Shown: positions 24,048-33,854, counted from the stretch's first letter. The stretch is DNA of 64,000 bases from Streptomyces nymphaeiformis (GCF_014203895.1 NZ_JACHJY010000008.1:186001-250000), one strand, 5' to 3'. The notes: a model not told the origin generated them from the sequence alone. Numbers and translations: made by a program.

Positions 24048-25368
24048 GGAGGTCCGGGGCCCGGACACGACGGCGCTCGACGAGGTGGTCACCTTCACCT
24101 CCGAGCTCATCCGCATCGACACCACCAACCGGGGCGGCGGCGACTGCCGCGAGCGGCCGGCCGCCGAGTACGTCGCCGAGCGGCTCGCGGACGCCGGGAT
24201 CGAACCCACCCTCCTGGAGCGGACCCCCGGCCGCACCAACGTCGTGGCGAGGATCCCCGGCACCGACCCCTCGGCCGAGGCGCTCCTCGTCCACGGCCAC
24301 CTGGACGTCGTGCCCGCCGACCCCGCCGAATGGACCGTGCACCCCTTCTCCGGCGAGGTCCGCGAGGGGGTCGTGTGGGGGCGCGGCGCCGTCGACATGA
24401 AGAACATGGACGCGATGGTCCTGGCCGTCGTCCGCTCCTGGGCCCGCCAGGGCATCCGGCCCCGCCGCGACATCGTCCTCGCCTACACCGCCGACGAGGA
24501 GGCCAGCGCCGAGGACGGCTCCGGCTTCCTCGCCGACCGGCACGCGGCCCTCTTCGAGGGGTGCACGGAGGGCATCAGCGAGTCCGGGGCGTTCAGCTTC
24601 CACCCGCAGCCCGGCACCACCCTCTACCCGATCGCGGCCGGGGAGCGGGGCACCGCCTGGCTCAAGCTCACCGCCCACGGCCGGGCCGGCCACGGCTCCA
24701 AGGTGAACGCGGAGAACGCCGTCACCCGCCTCGCCACCGCCGTCGCCCGGATCGGCACCCACACCTGGCCGGTCCGCCTCACCACGACCGTCCGCGCCGC
24801 CCTCAGGGAACTCGCCGCGCTCCACGGCATCGACGCCGACACCGGCCTCCGCGACCTCGACCTCCTCCTCGACAAGCTCGGCCCCGCCGCCGCGCTCGTC
24901 GAGCCGACCGTCCGCAACAGCGCCAACCCGACGATGCTGGAGGCCGGCTACAAGGTCAACGTCATCCCGGGCCAGGCCGTCGCCTACATCGACGGGCGGA
25001 TGCTGCCGGGTACCGAGGAGGAGTTCGCCGCCACCATGGACGAGCTCACCGGGCCCGACGTGGAGTGGGAGTTCCACCACCGCGAGGTGCCCCTGGAGGC
25101 CCCGGTCGACTCGCCGACCTTCGCCAAGCTGCGGGCCGCCGTCGAGCGCTTCGACCCGGCCGGGCACGTCGTGCCGTTCACCATGTCCGGCGGCACCGAC
25201 GCCAAGCAGTTCTCCCGGCTCGGCATCACCGGGTACGGCTTCTCGCCGCTCCGGCTGCCCCCGGACCTCGACTACGGGGCGCTCTTCCACGGCGTCGACG
25301 AGCGGGTCCCGGTGGACGCCCTGCACTTCGGCGTCCGCGTGCTCGACCACTATCTGAAGTCCGCGTAG
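24040..25368 (+). CDS. M20 family metallopeptidase (ArgE/DapE-like)
   Basis: 442 aa di-zinc amidohydrolase/peptidase. The motif set is complete: HGHLDVVP (first ligand and Asp), GRGAVDMKNMDAM (bridging Asp), TADEEASAEDG (catalytic Glu and ligand), the dimerisation domain around GRAGHGSKVN, and the C-terminal SGGTDAKQF with a final His (FHGVDERV). It could hydrolyse dipeptides or N-acyl amino acids; the exact substrate is not readable. It overlaps dppA by 8 bp. Confidence 0.93.
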   Translation: MAEEVRGPDTTALDEVVTFTSELIRIDTTNRGGGDCRERPAAEYVAERLADAGIEPTLLERTPGRTNVVARIPGTDPSAEALLVHGHLDVVPADPAEWTVHPFSGEVREGVVWGRGAVDMKNMDAMVLAVVRSWARQGIRPRRDIVLAYTADEEASAEDGSGFLADRHAALFEGCTEGISESGAFSFHPQPGTTLYPIAAGERGTAWLKLTAHGRAGHGSKVNAENAVTRLATAVARIGTHTWPVRLTTTVRAALRELAALHGIDADTGLRDLDLLLDKLGPAAALVEPTVRNSANPTMLEAGYKVNVIPGQAVAYIDGRMLPGTEEEFAATMDELTGPDVEWEFHHREVPLEAPVDSPTFAKLRAAVERFDPAGHVVPFTMSGGTDAKQFSRLGITGYGFSPLRLPPDLDYGALFHGVDERVPVDALHFGVRVLDHYLKSA

Positions 25369-25419
25369 GACATCCGCGCAGGACCGAGGGGGACCGGACC
25401 CATGACAGGGGGAGACGAG

Positions 25420-27423
25420 ATGGACACGACCACGGCCGGGTACGGCAGCTGGCCGTCGCCGGTGGACGCCGCGCTCGCCGCGGCGCACGACGGACGGCCC
25501 GACTTCCTCGGCGCCGTCGGCGACGAGCTCTGGTGGACCGCGCCCCGCCCCGCCGAGGGCGGCCGCCGCGCCCTCGTCCGGCGGCGCGCCGACGGCACCG
25601 AGGAGAGCCTGCTGCCCGCCCCGTGGAACGTGCGGAGCCGCGTGATCGAGTACGGCGGGCAGCCCTGGGCTGCCGTCCCGCGCCCGGCGGACGGCCCGCT
25701 CGCCGTCTTCTGCCACTTCCCCGACCAGCGGCTCTACGCCTACGAACCCGACGCCGCGTCCGGCGCGGAGCCGCGGCCGCTCACCCCCCTCTCCGCCGTC
25801 GGCGGCGGACTGCGCTGGGTGGACCCGGTGATCCACCCGGAGCGGGGCGAGGTGTGGTGCGTCCTGGAGGAGTTCACCGGCCCCGCGCCCACCGACGTCC
25901 GCCGCGTCCTCGCCGCCGTCCCCCTCGACGGCTCCGCCGCCGACGACCGCGCCGCCGTCCGCGAACTCTCCGACGGGCGCCACCGGTTCGTGACCGGACC
26001 CCGGCTCTCCCCGGACGGCAGCCGGGCGGCCTGGATCGCCTGGGACCACCCCCGGATGCCCTGGGACGGCACCGAGGTCCAGCTCGCCGACGTCACCCCC
26101 GACGGCACCTTCCGCGAGGCCAGGACCGTCGCCGGCGGGACCGCCGAGTCGATCCCGCAGGTCGACTGGGACGCGGCCGGGAGGCTGCTCCTCGTCAGCG
26201 ACCGCACCGGCTGGTGGAACCTCTACCGCGCGGAGGTCACCCCCGACGGCGGCCTCACCGAACCGGAGGCGCTCTGCCCGCGCGCCGAGGAGTTCGGCGG
26301 GCCGCTCTGGCAGATCGGGCTCCGCTGGTTCACGCCCCTGGAGAACGGGCTCATCGCCGTCGTCCACGGCAGGGGGTCCCCCTCCCTCGGGATCCTCGAC
26401 CCCGAGCGCCGCGAACTCGTCGACGCCGGCGGGCACCGCGTCGAGTGGGCCGCCACCCTCGCCGCGCACGGCACCCGGGTCGTCGGCGTCGCCGCCGGAC
26501 CGCGCAGCTCGGCCGAGCTCGTCGAGCTCGACACCTGCACCGGCCGCAGCCGCGTGGTCGGCGCCGCGCACACCGACGCCGTCGACCCCGCGTACCTCCC
26601 CGAGCCCCGGGTCCGCACCTTCACCGGCCCCGGCGGGCGGGAGATCCACGCGCAGGTCTTCCCGCCCCATCACCCCGGATTCACCGGGCCCGAGGGCGAA
26701 CTGCCGCCCTACGTGATCTGGGCCCACGGCGGCCCCACCGGGCGCGCGCCGCTCGTCCTCGACCTGGACGTCGCCTACTTCACCTCGCGGGGCATCGGCG
26801 TCGCCGAGGTCAACTACGGCGGTTCGACCGGCTACGGCCGGGAGTACCGGGAGCGGCTGCGCGAGCAGTGGGGCGTCGTCGACGTCGAGGACTGCGCCGC
26901 CGTCGCGGAGGCGCTCGCCGCCGAGGGCACCGCCGACCCCGCCCGGATCGCGGTACGCGGCGGCAGCGCCGGCGGCTGGACGACCGCCGTGTCCCTCGTC
27001 TCCACCGACGTGTACGCCTGCGGCACGATCATCTACCCCGTACTCGACCTGCGGAACTGGGCCACCGACGAGACCCACGACTTCGAGTCCCAGTACCTCC
27101 ACGGACTGGTCGGACCGCTCGACGAAGTGCCCGCCCGCTACAAGGAGCGCTCGCCGATCGAGCACGTCGACCGCGTCACCGCCCCGTTCCTGCTGCTCCA
27201 GGGCCTCGACGACGTCATCTGCCCGCCCGCGCAGGCCGAGCGCCTCCTCGCCCGCGCGGCCGGCCTGGGCGTCCCGCACGCCTACCTCGCCTTCGAGGGG
27301 GAAGGGCACGGCTTCCGCAGGGCCGACACGATGATCCGGGCCCTGGAGGCCGAACTCGCCCTGTACGTAAGGACCTTCGGCATCGACCGTACGGACGTAC
27401 CGGACCTGGAGTACCGCACGTGA
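25420..27423 (+). CDS. S9 family prolyl-oligopeptidase-type peptidase
   Basis: 667 aa. The N-terminal part is a WD40-like/beta-propeller (repeated LSPDGSRAAWIAWDHPRMPWDG blocks), followed by an alpha/beta-hydrolase domain: HGGPT oxyanion segment, NYGGSTGYGREYRERL, nucleophile elbow RGGSAGGW, Asp in LLLQGLDDVICPP, and His in EGEGHGFRR. This is the DPP4/acylaminoacyl-peptidase class S9C, cytoplasmic. The ATG at 25420 is chosen for an AGGGGGAG site 5 nt upstream; another ATG 18 nt earlier (25402) is possible. Its stop overlaps the next start by 4 bp (GTGA). Confidence 0.92.
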   Translation: MDTTTAGYGSWPSPVDAALAAAHDGRPDFLGAVGDELWWTAPRPAEGGRRALVRRRADGTEESLLPAPWNVRSRVIEYGGQPWAAVPRPADGPLAVFCHFPDQRLYAYEPDAASGAEPRPLTPLSAVGGGLRWVDPVIHPERGEVWCVLEEFTGPAPTDVRRVLAAVPLDGSAADDRAAVRELSDGRHRFVTGPRLSPDGSRAAWIAWDHPRMPWDGTEVQLADVTPDGTFREARTVAGGTAESIPQVDWDAAGRLLLVSDRTGWWNLYRAEVTPDGGLTEPEALCPRAEEFGGPLWQIGLRWFTPLENGLIAVVHGRGSPSLGILDPERRELVDAGGHRVEWAATLAAHGTRVVGVAAGPRSSAELVELDTCTGRSRVVGAAHTDAVDPAYLPEPRVRTFTGPGGREIHAQVFPPHHPGFTGPEGELPPYVIWAHGGPTGRAPLVLDLDVAYFTSRGIGVAEVNYGGSTGYGREYRERLREQWGVVDVEDCAAVAEALAAEGTADPARIAVRGGSAGGWTTAVSLVSTDVYACGTIIYPVLDLRNWATDETHDFESQYLHGLVGPLDEVPARYKERSPIEHVDRVTAPFLLLQGLDDVICPPAQAERLLARAAGLGVPHAYLAFEGEGHGFRRADTMIRALEAELALYVRTFGIDRTDVPDLEYRT

Positions 27424-28355
27424 CCCCGGTGAGTCCTCCGGCCCGGGCCGAACGGCTCGCGCCCGGGGCACGGGTCGCCGTCGTCGCCCCCAGCGGACCC
27501 GTCCCCGAGGAACGGCTCACGGCAGGGCTCGACATCCTGCGCGGCTGGGGCCTGGAACCGGTGGTCGCCCCGCACGTCCTGGACACCCACCCCACGCTCG
27601 GTCACCTCGCGGGCGCGGACCTGGCACGGGCCCGCGACCTCACCGAGGCCTGGTGCGACCCCACGGTCTCCGCCGTGCTCTGCGCCCGCGGCGGCTTCGG
27701 GGCCCAGCGCATGGTCGACCTGGTCGACTGGCAGGCGATACGGGCGGCCGGGCCCAAGGCCTTCGTCGGCTACAGCGACGTCACCGCGCTGCACGAGGCC
27801 TTCGCCGTCCGGGCCGGCTTCGCCACCCTGCACGGACCGATGGTCGCCGCCGGCACGTTCCTGTCGGACCCGCGCACCCAGGAGTCGCTGCGGGCCACCC
27901 TCTTCGAGCCCGGGACCGTCCTGACGCTCGGCCTGGACACGGCACGGGCCCTGGTGCCGGGCCGCGCGCGGGGCGTGACGCTCGGCGGCTGCGCCAGCCT
28001 CCTCGCCGCCGACCTCGGCACCCCGCACGGGCGGACCTCGGCGCGCGGCGGGCTGCTGCTCCTGGAGGACGTGGGGGAGGAGCCGTACCGCCTCGACCGC
28101 ATCCTCACCCAACTGCTGCGCTCCGGCCTGCTCGACGGGGTCGTGGGCATCGGCCTCGGCTCCTGGGAGGAGTGCGGTCCGTACGAGGAGGTGCGGGCGG
28201 TGCTCGCCGACCGGCTCGGCGGCCTCGGGGTGCCGGTCGTGGAGGAGCTGGGCTTCGGGCACAGCACGACAGCGCTCACCCTGCCGCTCGGCCTGCCGGC
28301 CGTCCTGGACGCGGACACGTGCACGCTGACACTGGAGGAACCGGCCCTGCGCTGA
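27420..28355 (+). CDS. S66 family LD-carboxypeptidase (LdcA/MccF-like)
   Basis: 311 aa serine peptidase that cleaves L,D-peptide bonds of murein tetrapeptides (LdcA) or aspartyl-adenylate/microcin conjugates (MccF). The catalytic Ser is S119 in GYSDVTALHEAF; the Glu lies in LLLEDVGEEPYRLDR and the His in GFGHSTTALTLPLG. ARGGFGAQRMV is the conserved glycine loop. GTG start at 27420 overlaps the S9 gene stop (GTGA). Last gene before a strong terminator. It makes the operon complete for turnover of peptides with mixed D/L chemistry. Confidence 0.93.
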   Translation: MTPVSPPARAERLAPGARVAVVAPSGPVPEERLTAGLDILRGWGLEPVVAPHVLDTHPTLGHLAGADLARARDLTEAWCDPTVSAVLCARGGFGAQRMVDLVDWQAIRAAGPKAFVGYSDVTALHEAFAVRAGFATLHGPMVAAGTFLSDPRTQESLRATLFEPGTVLTLGLDTARALVPGRARGVTLGGCASLLAADLGTPHGRTSARGGLLLLEDVGEEPYRLDRILTQLLRSGLLDGVVGIGLGSWEECGPYEEVRAVLADRLGGLGVPVVEELGFGHSTTALTLPLGLPAVLDADTCTLTLEEPALR

Positions 28356-28390
28356 CGGGGGCCGGGGCCTGCTCCGAGGCGCCCCTCGAC

Positions 28391-28439
28391 GACGACCGCG
28401 CCCCCGCCCCCAGGGAAGTGGGGCGGGGGCGCGGTCGTC
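28391..28439. terminator. strong bidirectional terminator between S66 gene and the permease gene
   Basis: Perfect 20-bp inverted repeat (arms 28391-28410 and 28420-28439) with a 9-nt loop. It separates two convergent operons. Confidence 0.9.
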
Positions 28440-28466
28440 CTGACGGCGTGGTGCCGGCCGGGGTGG

Positions 28467-29837
28467 TCACCCCACCGTCGCCTCGGCCGCGCCGGCCGCC
28501 GGGGACCGGTCCTCGGACACGGACGGCCGCGACACGGCCCGTTCCAGGACGGCGTACGCGACCACCGCGACGACCAGGCCGGTGACCGCGTCGGACAGCT
28601 GCGGCGCCCACCAGTGGGCGGCACCGCCGGCCGCCGCGCCGATCGCCCAGGCCACGAAGGCCGTCGGACGGACCGCCACGGTGGGACGCCGGTCCATCGC
28701 GCCGCGGCCGCCGCGGGCGAAGAACATGTCGGCGATGAGCACGCCGCCGAGCGGCGGCACGAACACGCTCAGGATGACCAGCCAGCTCAGGAAGTGGTTC
28801 CAGACACCCGCGAGCGCGGCCGCCGTACCGATGAGACCGAGGACGATCGTCATCAGGCGCATCGTCGTGCCGGTCAGGTGCGACCAGCCCAGGGCGCCGT
28901 TGTACAGACAGTGGCTGCACACGGAACCGAGGTTGACGAAGACGAAGACGGCCGCGATCACGTTCAGGATCCCGGAGTGCTCGCCGGTCAGGATCGGCAG
29001 GAAGTCGCCGCCCGTCGTGCCGGCCGAGGCGATGGCGCCCGCGGCGACGACCAGACCACCGGTGACCTGGGCGACGAGGCTCGCGATCGGGAACGCGCTG
29101 ACGGTCGCGAGGACGGCCTGACGGCCGTTCTTCGACCAGCGGGTGAAGTCCGCGGTCATCGTGCCCGAGTCGGCGAACGTCGCCATGATCGTGGAGACGG
29201 CCGCACCGAAGGTGAGCGCGGACGCGCCGCCGACACCCTCGTACGAGAACACGGCACCCAGGTCGTGGTCACGGGCCACGACGACCAGGGCGATGACACC
29301 GGCGACGATGAACAGCGGCGCGGCGACCGCGCCCAGCCAGGACAGCGCCTTGATGCCCAGATAGGTCAGGCCTATGAAGCCCAGACCCGCGAGCACGGTG
29401 ACGACCTGCTCGTGCCAGCCGAACGACGCGTGCAGCGTCGCGCCGGTGGCACCGGTGTTGAACGCGAACCAGCCGACCACGATCGTGGCCAGGAACGCGG
29501 AGGCGATGACGTAGCCGCCGCGGCCGAAGGTGCGGGTGGCCTGCAGCGAGAAGCTCTCGCCGGTGGTCCCGGCCCGGTGGCTGAGGATCCCCACGTACAG
29601 GAGCATGACGAGGTTGGCCACGAGGATGGCCGCGAGCCCGCGCCAGAAGCCCAGCATGGCGACGACCACGCCGCCGGGGATGGCGTTGGTCAGGATCATC
29701 GGGAATCCGAACCAGACGGCCGAGACCGTCAGGAGCGACTTCCGGCGGTCGGCCGGTACCGGGCTGTGCTCGAACTCGTCGTCGAGTTCCCGGTCCGCGG
29801 AGGTGTCCGGTTCCGCGGCGGAGCGGTTTGTCTTCAT
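28467..29837 (-). CDS. NCS1/CodB-type permease
   Basis: 456 aa with about 12 hydrophobic helices. The first helix region VSAVWFGFPMILTNAIPGG and the second SHRAGTTGESFSLQATRTFGRGG resemble cytosine/purine permeases of the nucleobase-cation-symporter 1 family (CodB branch). Substrate unknown; in this operon the likely cargo is a ureide or carbamoyl compound (inference). It is the last gene of the minus-strand unit, starting 32 bp after the DUF1116 gene. The ATG at 29837 gives the hydrophilic N-terminus MKTNRSAAEPDTSADRELDD. Confidence 0.88.
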   Translation of the reverse strand: MKTNRSAAEPDTSADRELDDEFEHSPVPADRRKSLLTVSAVWFGFPMILTNAIPGGVVVAMLGFWRGLAAILVANLVMLLYVGILSHRAGTTGESFSLQATRTFGRGGYVIASAFLATIVVGWFAFNTGATGATLHASFGWHEQVVTVLAGLGFIGLTYLGIKALSWLGAVAAPLFIVAGVIALVVVARDHDLGAVFSYEGVGGASALTFGAAVSTIMATFADSGTMTADFTRWSKNGRQAVLATVSAFPIASLVAQVTGGLVVAAGAIASAGTTGGDFLPILTGEHSGILNVIAAVFVFVNLGSVCSHCLYNGALGWSHLTGTTMRLMTIVLGLIGTAAALAGVWNHFLSWLVILSVFVPPLGGVLIADMFFARGGRGAMDRRPTVAVRPTAFVAWAIGAAAGGAAHWWAPQLSDAVTGLVVAVVAYAVLERAVSRPSVSEDRSPAAGAAEATVG

Positions 29838-29869
29838 CGTGTCCGGTCTTCCGGGAGGGCTGTCGCGCG

Positions 29870-31312
29870 TCAGGCGAGAGCGGAGGCGAGGGCGGTGGCA
29901 GCCTTGGTGAAGACCTCGGCGGGCGGGTGGGTGATGCCGGCGCCGATCATTCCGATGCCGGCCTCCTTGTGGGCGATGGCCGTGTTGATGATCGGCAGGA
30001 TCCCGGTGTCGAGGACCTTGCGGACGTCGATGCCGGTGGGCAGACCCTGGAAGTCGAGGGCCGGGATCGTGACGTTGGGGTTCTGCGCCGTGGTGATCTC
30101 GCCCATGTCGCGGGTGTAGCCCATGGCCTCGGCCACGGTGCCGCCGACCAGCGCGACGATGGCGGGCGCCGCCGACATCGCGAAGCCGCCGAAGCCGTAC
30201 GTCTCGGTGATCGCGCTGTCGCCGATGTCGAGGCCGGAGTCCTCCGGCTTGTAACCGGCGAACATGGGGCCGATCACCTTCTGCGCGGGACCGGTGAACC
30301 ACTGTCCGGGCAGGCCGGCGACGCGGATGCCGAACTCGACGCCGTTGCGGGCCATCGTGGTGACGATCGTGGAGTCCGCCACGCCGTTGGCGGCGTCGAG
30401 CGCGGCCTTGGCCATCGCCATCCACGTCGGTCCCGAGAAGTAGTCGGAGGACGCGACGAAGTCGAAGACCTCCTTCTTCTGCTCGGTCGTGAACGACGAC
30501 CGGAGCAGACCCGGCGCGAGCGCCTGGAAGAGCAGCAGGGTGCCGGCGCCGTTGCGGTTGTGGCACTCGTCGCCCATGTGGAGGGCCTGGGACAGCAGCA
30601 GGCGCAGGTCGACGGGGCCGGTGAACTCCACGGCCTCCTTGAGCATCGGGCCGAATACGTCCCGCATCCAGACCAGGCGGTCGATGACGCTCTGGTCGTT
30701 GGCGCCCATCCGCAGGATCTTCGCCATCTGCTCGGACAGGTTGGTGTACGCGATGTTGCCGTGCGTCTCGTTCTTCACGATGTGCACGTACATCGAGGCG
30801 GAGGTGACGCCGGCCATCGAGCCGACCGAGTCCGCCTCGTGGCACGGCTTGAAGGTGATCCGGCCGGAGGCGGCGACCTCGGCGGCCTCGTCGAGGTCCT
30901 TCGCCAGGCCCTCGAAGACGATCGCGCCGGTGACGGCGCCCTTCATCGGGCCGTTCATGTCCTCCCAGGCGATGGGCGGGCCCGAGTGGAGGATCGTGGT
31001 CGGGGTCATGCCGGGGACGACGTCGAGGGCGCGGCCGAAGCCGATCAGCATCGGGCGGGCGGCCATGATGCGCTCGACGGCCTCGGCGTTGGCGGCCTCG
31101 ATCCGCGCGGCGAGCTCGGGGCGCTCCAGCGCGTCGAGGGCGCGGGCCGCCTCCGCGTTGCCGCCGCCCGGCGGCGTCCAGTCCAGGGTGGAGACCTTGG
31201 CGTTCTGGGCCTTGAGGTCGGCGTCGAACATGGCGAGGCCGACGTTGACGACGCTCAGGTCGGAAGCGAACAGCCGTGCTGCCGGGGTGAGTTCGGTGTT
31301 CTCGGTGCTCAT
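29870..31312 (-). CDS. DUF1116 protein, YlbE/AllG-like subunit of a carbamoyltransferase
   Basis: 480 aa. The sequence is that of the DUF1116 family (E. coli YlbE), with conserved segments such as FKPCHEADSVGSMAG, NETHGNIAYTNLSEQMAKILRMGAN, and AAPAIVALVGGT. The E. coli homologue works with FdrA and YlbF as the oxamate carbamoyltransferase of allantoin breakdown (as I recall; the trio has been renamed AllF, AllG, AllH). It starts in a 4-bp ATGA overlap with fdrA, showing translational coupling. Confidence 0.87.
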   Translation of the reverse strand: MSTENTELTPAARLFASDLSVVNVGLAMFDADLKAQNAKVSTLDWTPPGGGNAEAARALDALERPELAARIEAANAEAVERIMAARPMLIGFGRALDVVPGMTPTTILHSGPPIAWEDMNGPMKGAVTGAIVFEGLAKDLDEAAEVAASGRITFKPCHEADSVGSMAGVTSASMYVHIVKNETHGNIAYTNLSEQMAKILRMGANDQSVIDRLVWMRDVFGPMLKEAVEFTGPVDLRLLLSQALHMGDECHNRNGAGTLLLFQALAPGLLRSSFTTEQKKEVFDFVASSDYFSGPTWMAMAKAALDAANGVADSTIVTTMARNGVEFGIRVAGLPGQWFTGPAQKVIGPMFAGYKPEDSGLDIGDSAITETYGFGGFAMSAAPAIVALVGGTVAEAMGYTRDMGEITTAQNPNVTIPALDFQGLPTGIDVRKVLDTGILPIINTAIAHKEAGIGMIGAGITHPPAEVFTKAATALASALA

Positions 31313-32856
31313 GCCTGTGCCTTCTTCGCGATCTCACGGGCGAACCGGCCCGTCTCGGTGGAGCTGAGGGTGACGGTGACGCCGGCCGCGCGCAGGGCGG
31401 CGCTCTGGGCGGCGACGGAGGGGGTGTCCAGGTCGGTGCCGAGGACGTAGGCGACGATCTCCAGGTGGCGGCCGGCGTCCTTCGCGACGCGCAGGGCCTC
31501 CTCGATGGCGGGGAGGGTGGTGCCGACCGGGTCCTCGTGGGAGCCGAAGCCGAGGACGAAGTCCATGACGATCGCGGCGACCTCGGGGTCCTTGGCCTCC
31601 TCGACGATGCGCTCGATGCGCAGGGCCGGGTCGATCATCGGGTGCGGACGGCCGTTGGTGAAGTCGTCGTCGCCGAAGTCGAGGAAGGTGTGGCCGCGCG
31701 AGGCGGAGCCGGCCAGGAGGCGGAAGTCGGCGTTCTTCTGGATGTTGGACCAGACGGCGAGCCCGGCGTCGCGCACGGCGTACATGGTCTCGTCGCAGAG
31801 GGTGCCGCCGCAGAACAGGCCGCGCACGTACTTCTGGCCCTCGGCCAGGCGGGAGACGACGGCCTCGGCGGCGACCTCCGCCTCGAACTCCTCGACGGCG
31901 GAGCCCTCGACGCCGGCGAGCTCGACGGCCTTGCGGGCGGCCTGGAGGCTGCCGGCGGCGAAGTGGCCGCCGGCGGCGGTGACCGCCTCCTCGGAGCCGT
32001 CGATGAACCAGACGACGACCGGCTTGCCCGCGGCGGCGACCTCGGCGAGGACCTTCTTCTCGACGGAGGCGGCCGGCGGCTTGGAGACCAGGACGATGAC
32101 GTCGGTGGCCGGGTCCGCGGCGAGCGCGCGGATGCCGTCGACCATCATGATGCCGCCGACCTGCTCGGAGAGGTCGCGGCCGCCGGTGCCGATGAGCTGC
32201 GAGATGCCGCCGCCCAGGGCGTGGACGCGGACGGAGACCTCCTGCGAGCCGGTGCCGGAGGCGGCGACGATGCCGATCGAGCCCGGGCGGACCTTGTTGC
32301 CGAAGCAGAGCGCGACGTTGTTGATGATCGCGGTGCCGCAGTCCGGGCCCATCATGAACAGGCCCTTGTCATGGGCGAGGTTCTTGAGCGCGATCTCGTC
32401 CTCGACGGCGACGTTGTCGCTGAACATCATCACGTGCAGACCGCTCTCGAGGGCCTTGCGGGCCTCGCGGGCGGCGTAGGCGCCGTTGACGGCGACGACC
32501 GCGAGGTTGGCGCCGTCGATGCCCGCGGCGGCGGAGGCGATGGTCCGGTAGGTGACCTCGCCGCCGCCGGCGGAAGCGGGGGCCTTGCGGGTGAGGAGGC
32601 CCTCGATCTCCGCGAGGAGCGCCTCGGTGTCGGCGCCGTCCTCCGCCACCAGGACGATCATGAGGTCGCCGCTCTCGGCGGCCCGCAGCTCGTCGGTGAG
32701 CAGACCCAGGTTCTCAAGGACCCCCTTGTTCATCTCGGTGCCCATGGCGGTGAACGCCTGGTCCACCCCGTCCAGGCCGTTGGCCCTGGTCGAGACGGAC
32801 ATGAGGGACACGGAGTCGAAATAGGTGTTCTTCCGTACGACTGCTGTGATGCTCAC
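31309..32856 (-). CDS. fdrA: FdrA family acyl-CoA synthetase-like protein (AllF-like subunit)
   Basis: 515 aa. Resembles the succinyl-CoA synthetase alpha chain: an N-terminal regulator-like domain, GPDCGTAIINNVALCFGNKV, GIVAASGTGSQEVSVRVHALGGGISQLIGTGGRD (CoA-binding-like loop) and the C-terminal ligase domain. E. coli FdrA is part of oxamate carbamoyltransferase together with YlbE and YlbF. GTG start at 32856 overlaps the DUF2877 stop by 4 bp (GTGA), and its own stop overlaps the DUF1116 start by 4 bp, so the three subunits are encoded without gaps. Confidence 0.9.
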   Translation of the reverse strand: MSITAVVRKNTYFDSVSLMSVSTRANGLDGVDQAFTAMGTEMNKGVLENLGLLTDELRAAESGDLMIVLVAEDGADTEALLAEIEGLLTRKAPASAGGGEVTYRTIASAAAGIDGANLAVVAVNGAYAAREARKALESGLHVMMFSDNVAVEDEIALKNLAHDKGLFMMGPDCGTAIINNVALCFGNKVRPGSIGIVAASGTGSQEVSVRVHALGGGISQLIGTGGRDLSEQVGGIMMVDGIRALAADPATDVIVLVSKPPAASVEKKVLAEVAAAGKPVVVWFIDGSEEAVTAAGGHFAAGSLQAARKAVELAGVEGSAVEEFEAEVAAEAVVSRLAEGQKYVRGLFCGGTLCDETMYAVRDAGLAVWSNIQKNADFRLLAGSASRGHTFLDFGDDDFTNGRPHPMIDPALRIERIVEEAKDPEVAAIVMDFVLGFGSHEDPVGTTLPAIEEALRVAKDAGRHLEIVAYVLGTDLDTPSVAAQSAALRAAGVTVTLSSTETGRFAREIAKKAQA

Positions 32857-33854
32857 AGCGGACCTCGCAGTTCTTCTTCCAGACGGAGTCCGGCCGCCAG
32901 GCCGGACAGGGTGTCGCCGCCCGAGGTGTGGCCGATGGCCAGCACCTTCCGGACGGGAACGATCAGGTCCCGCGCCGGGCGGCGTTCCGCCAGCAGACGC
33001 AGGAGGTCGAGGAGTTCGGCCCTGGCCCGGCCGTCGGCCGCCTCGCTCACCGTGGCGAGACCGAGGTCCGTGGTGCGGCCGCCGTGCCCGGCCAGGACGT
33101 CCCGCAGGACGGGCGGGAAACCGGCGAGCCGGCTGCCCGGCAGGGCGGCGAGCAGGGCGAGGCCGGTGAGGAAGTCGTCGCCGGCGGGGGTCAGTCCGGG
33201 GCCCAGGCCGAGCAGGGCGAGGACGCCGCGCCGCGTCCCGTCGGCGTCGCCGGCCCGTACGGCCTCGACCAGCGTCGTACGCCCCTCGTCGAGGGCGCGG
33301 GCGACGGCGGTCTCCATCGGCCCGGCGCCGGGGGCCGCGCCGAGCATGCCGCCGGGCGGTCCGTACGCGCGGCAGAGCCGGTCGAGGAGGGTGGCGGCGG
33401 CGGCGAGTCCGCCGGGCGGGAGGTCGGCGAGGGAGGGCGTGACGGCGCGCCAGGGGCGGGCCTCCGCGGTGGTGACGCGGAGTGGGGGGTGGGGGTGCGG
33501 ACGGTCGAGGGTGACGCTCCCGTGCCCGAAGGCGACGCTCCGGCCGGCCTCGACGCCGCGCCCCGTCCAGGCGGCGAGGCCGGTGACCAGGGTCCGGGGC
33601 GCGTCACCGCCGTCGCGTGCGGCGAGGGCGATGAGCATGCCGTCCGGGGTCAGCAGGTTGACCACCCGGGTGAAGACCGAGTGGACCGAACCGCTGCCGG
33701 AAAGTCCCCGCAGGTGGTCGAGCAGCAGCGCGTCGCCGGATCGGGTACGGAGCCGGTCGGGCGTCCGGGCGTCGTGGGGCGTCCGGACGTCGTGGGGCGT
33801 CCCGGCGTCGCCGGACCCGGGCCGAGCGTCGCCGGCATGGCTGTGGCACCTCAC
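32853..33854 (-). CDS. DUF2877 protein, YlbF/AllH-like subunit
   Basis: 333 aa. The DUF2877 signature GLGPGLTPAGDDFLTGLALLAAL is near the middle, with the terminal GHTSGGDTLSGLAAGL segment. The homologue in E. coli (YlbF) is the third component of oxamate carbamoyltransferase. The first ~45 residues (GTPHDVRTPHDARTPDRLRT) are low-complexity, encoded by short direct repeats around 33760-33805. GTG start at 33854 with GAGGAGAG upstream. First gene of the minus-strand operon, divergent from carbamate kinase. Confidence 0.85.
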   Translation of the reverse strand: MRCHSHAGDARPGSGDAGTPHDVRTPHDARTPDRLRTRSGDALLLDHLRGLSGSGSVHSVFTRVVNLLTPDGMLIALAARDGGDAPRTLVTGLAAWTGRGVEAGRSVAFGHGSVTLDRPHPHPPLRVTTAEARPWRAVTPSLADLPPGGLAAAATLLDRLCRAYGPPGGMLGAAPGAGPMETAVARALDEGRTTLVEAVRAGDADGTRRGVLALLGLGPGLTPAGDDFLTGLALLAALPGSRLAGFPPVLRDVLAGHGGRTTDLGLATVSEAADGRARAELLDLLRLLAERRPARDLIVPVRKVLAIGHTSGGDTLSGLAAGLRLEEELRGPL

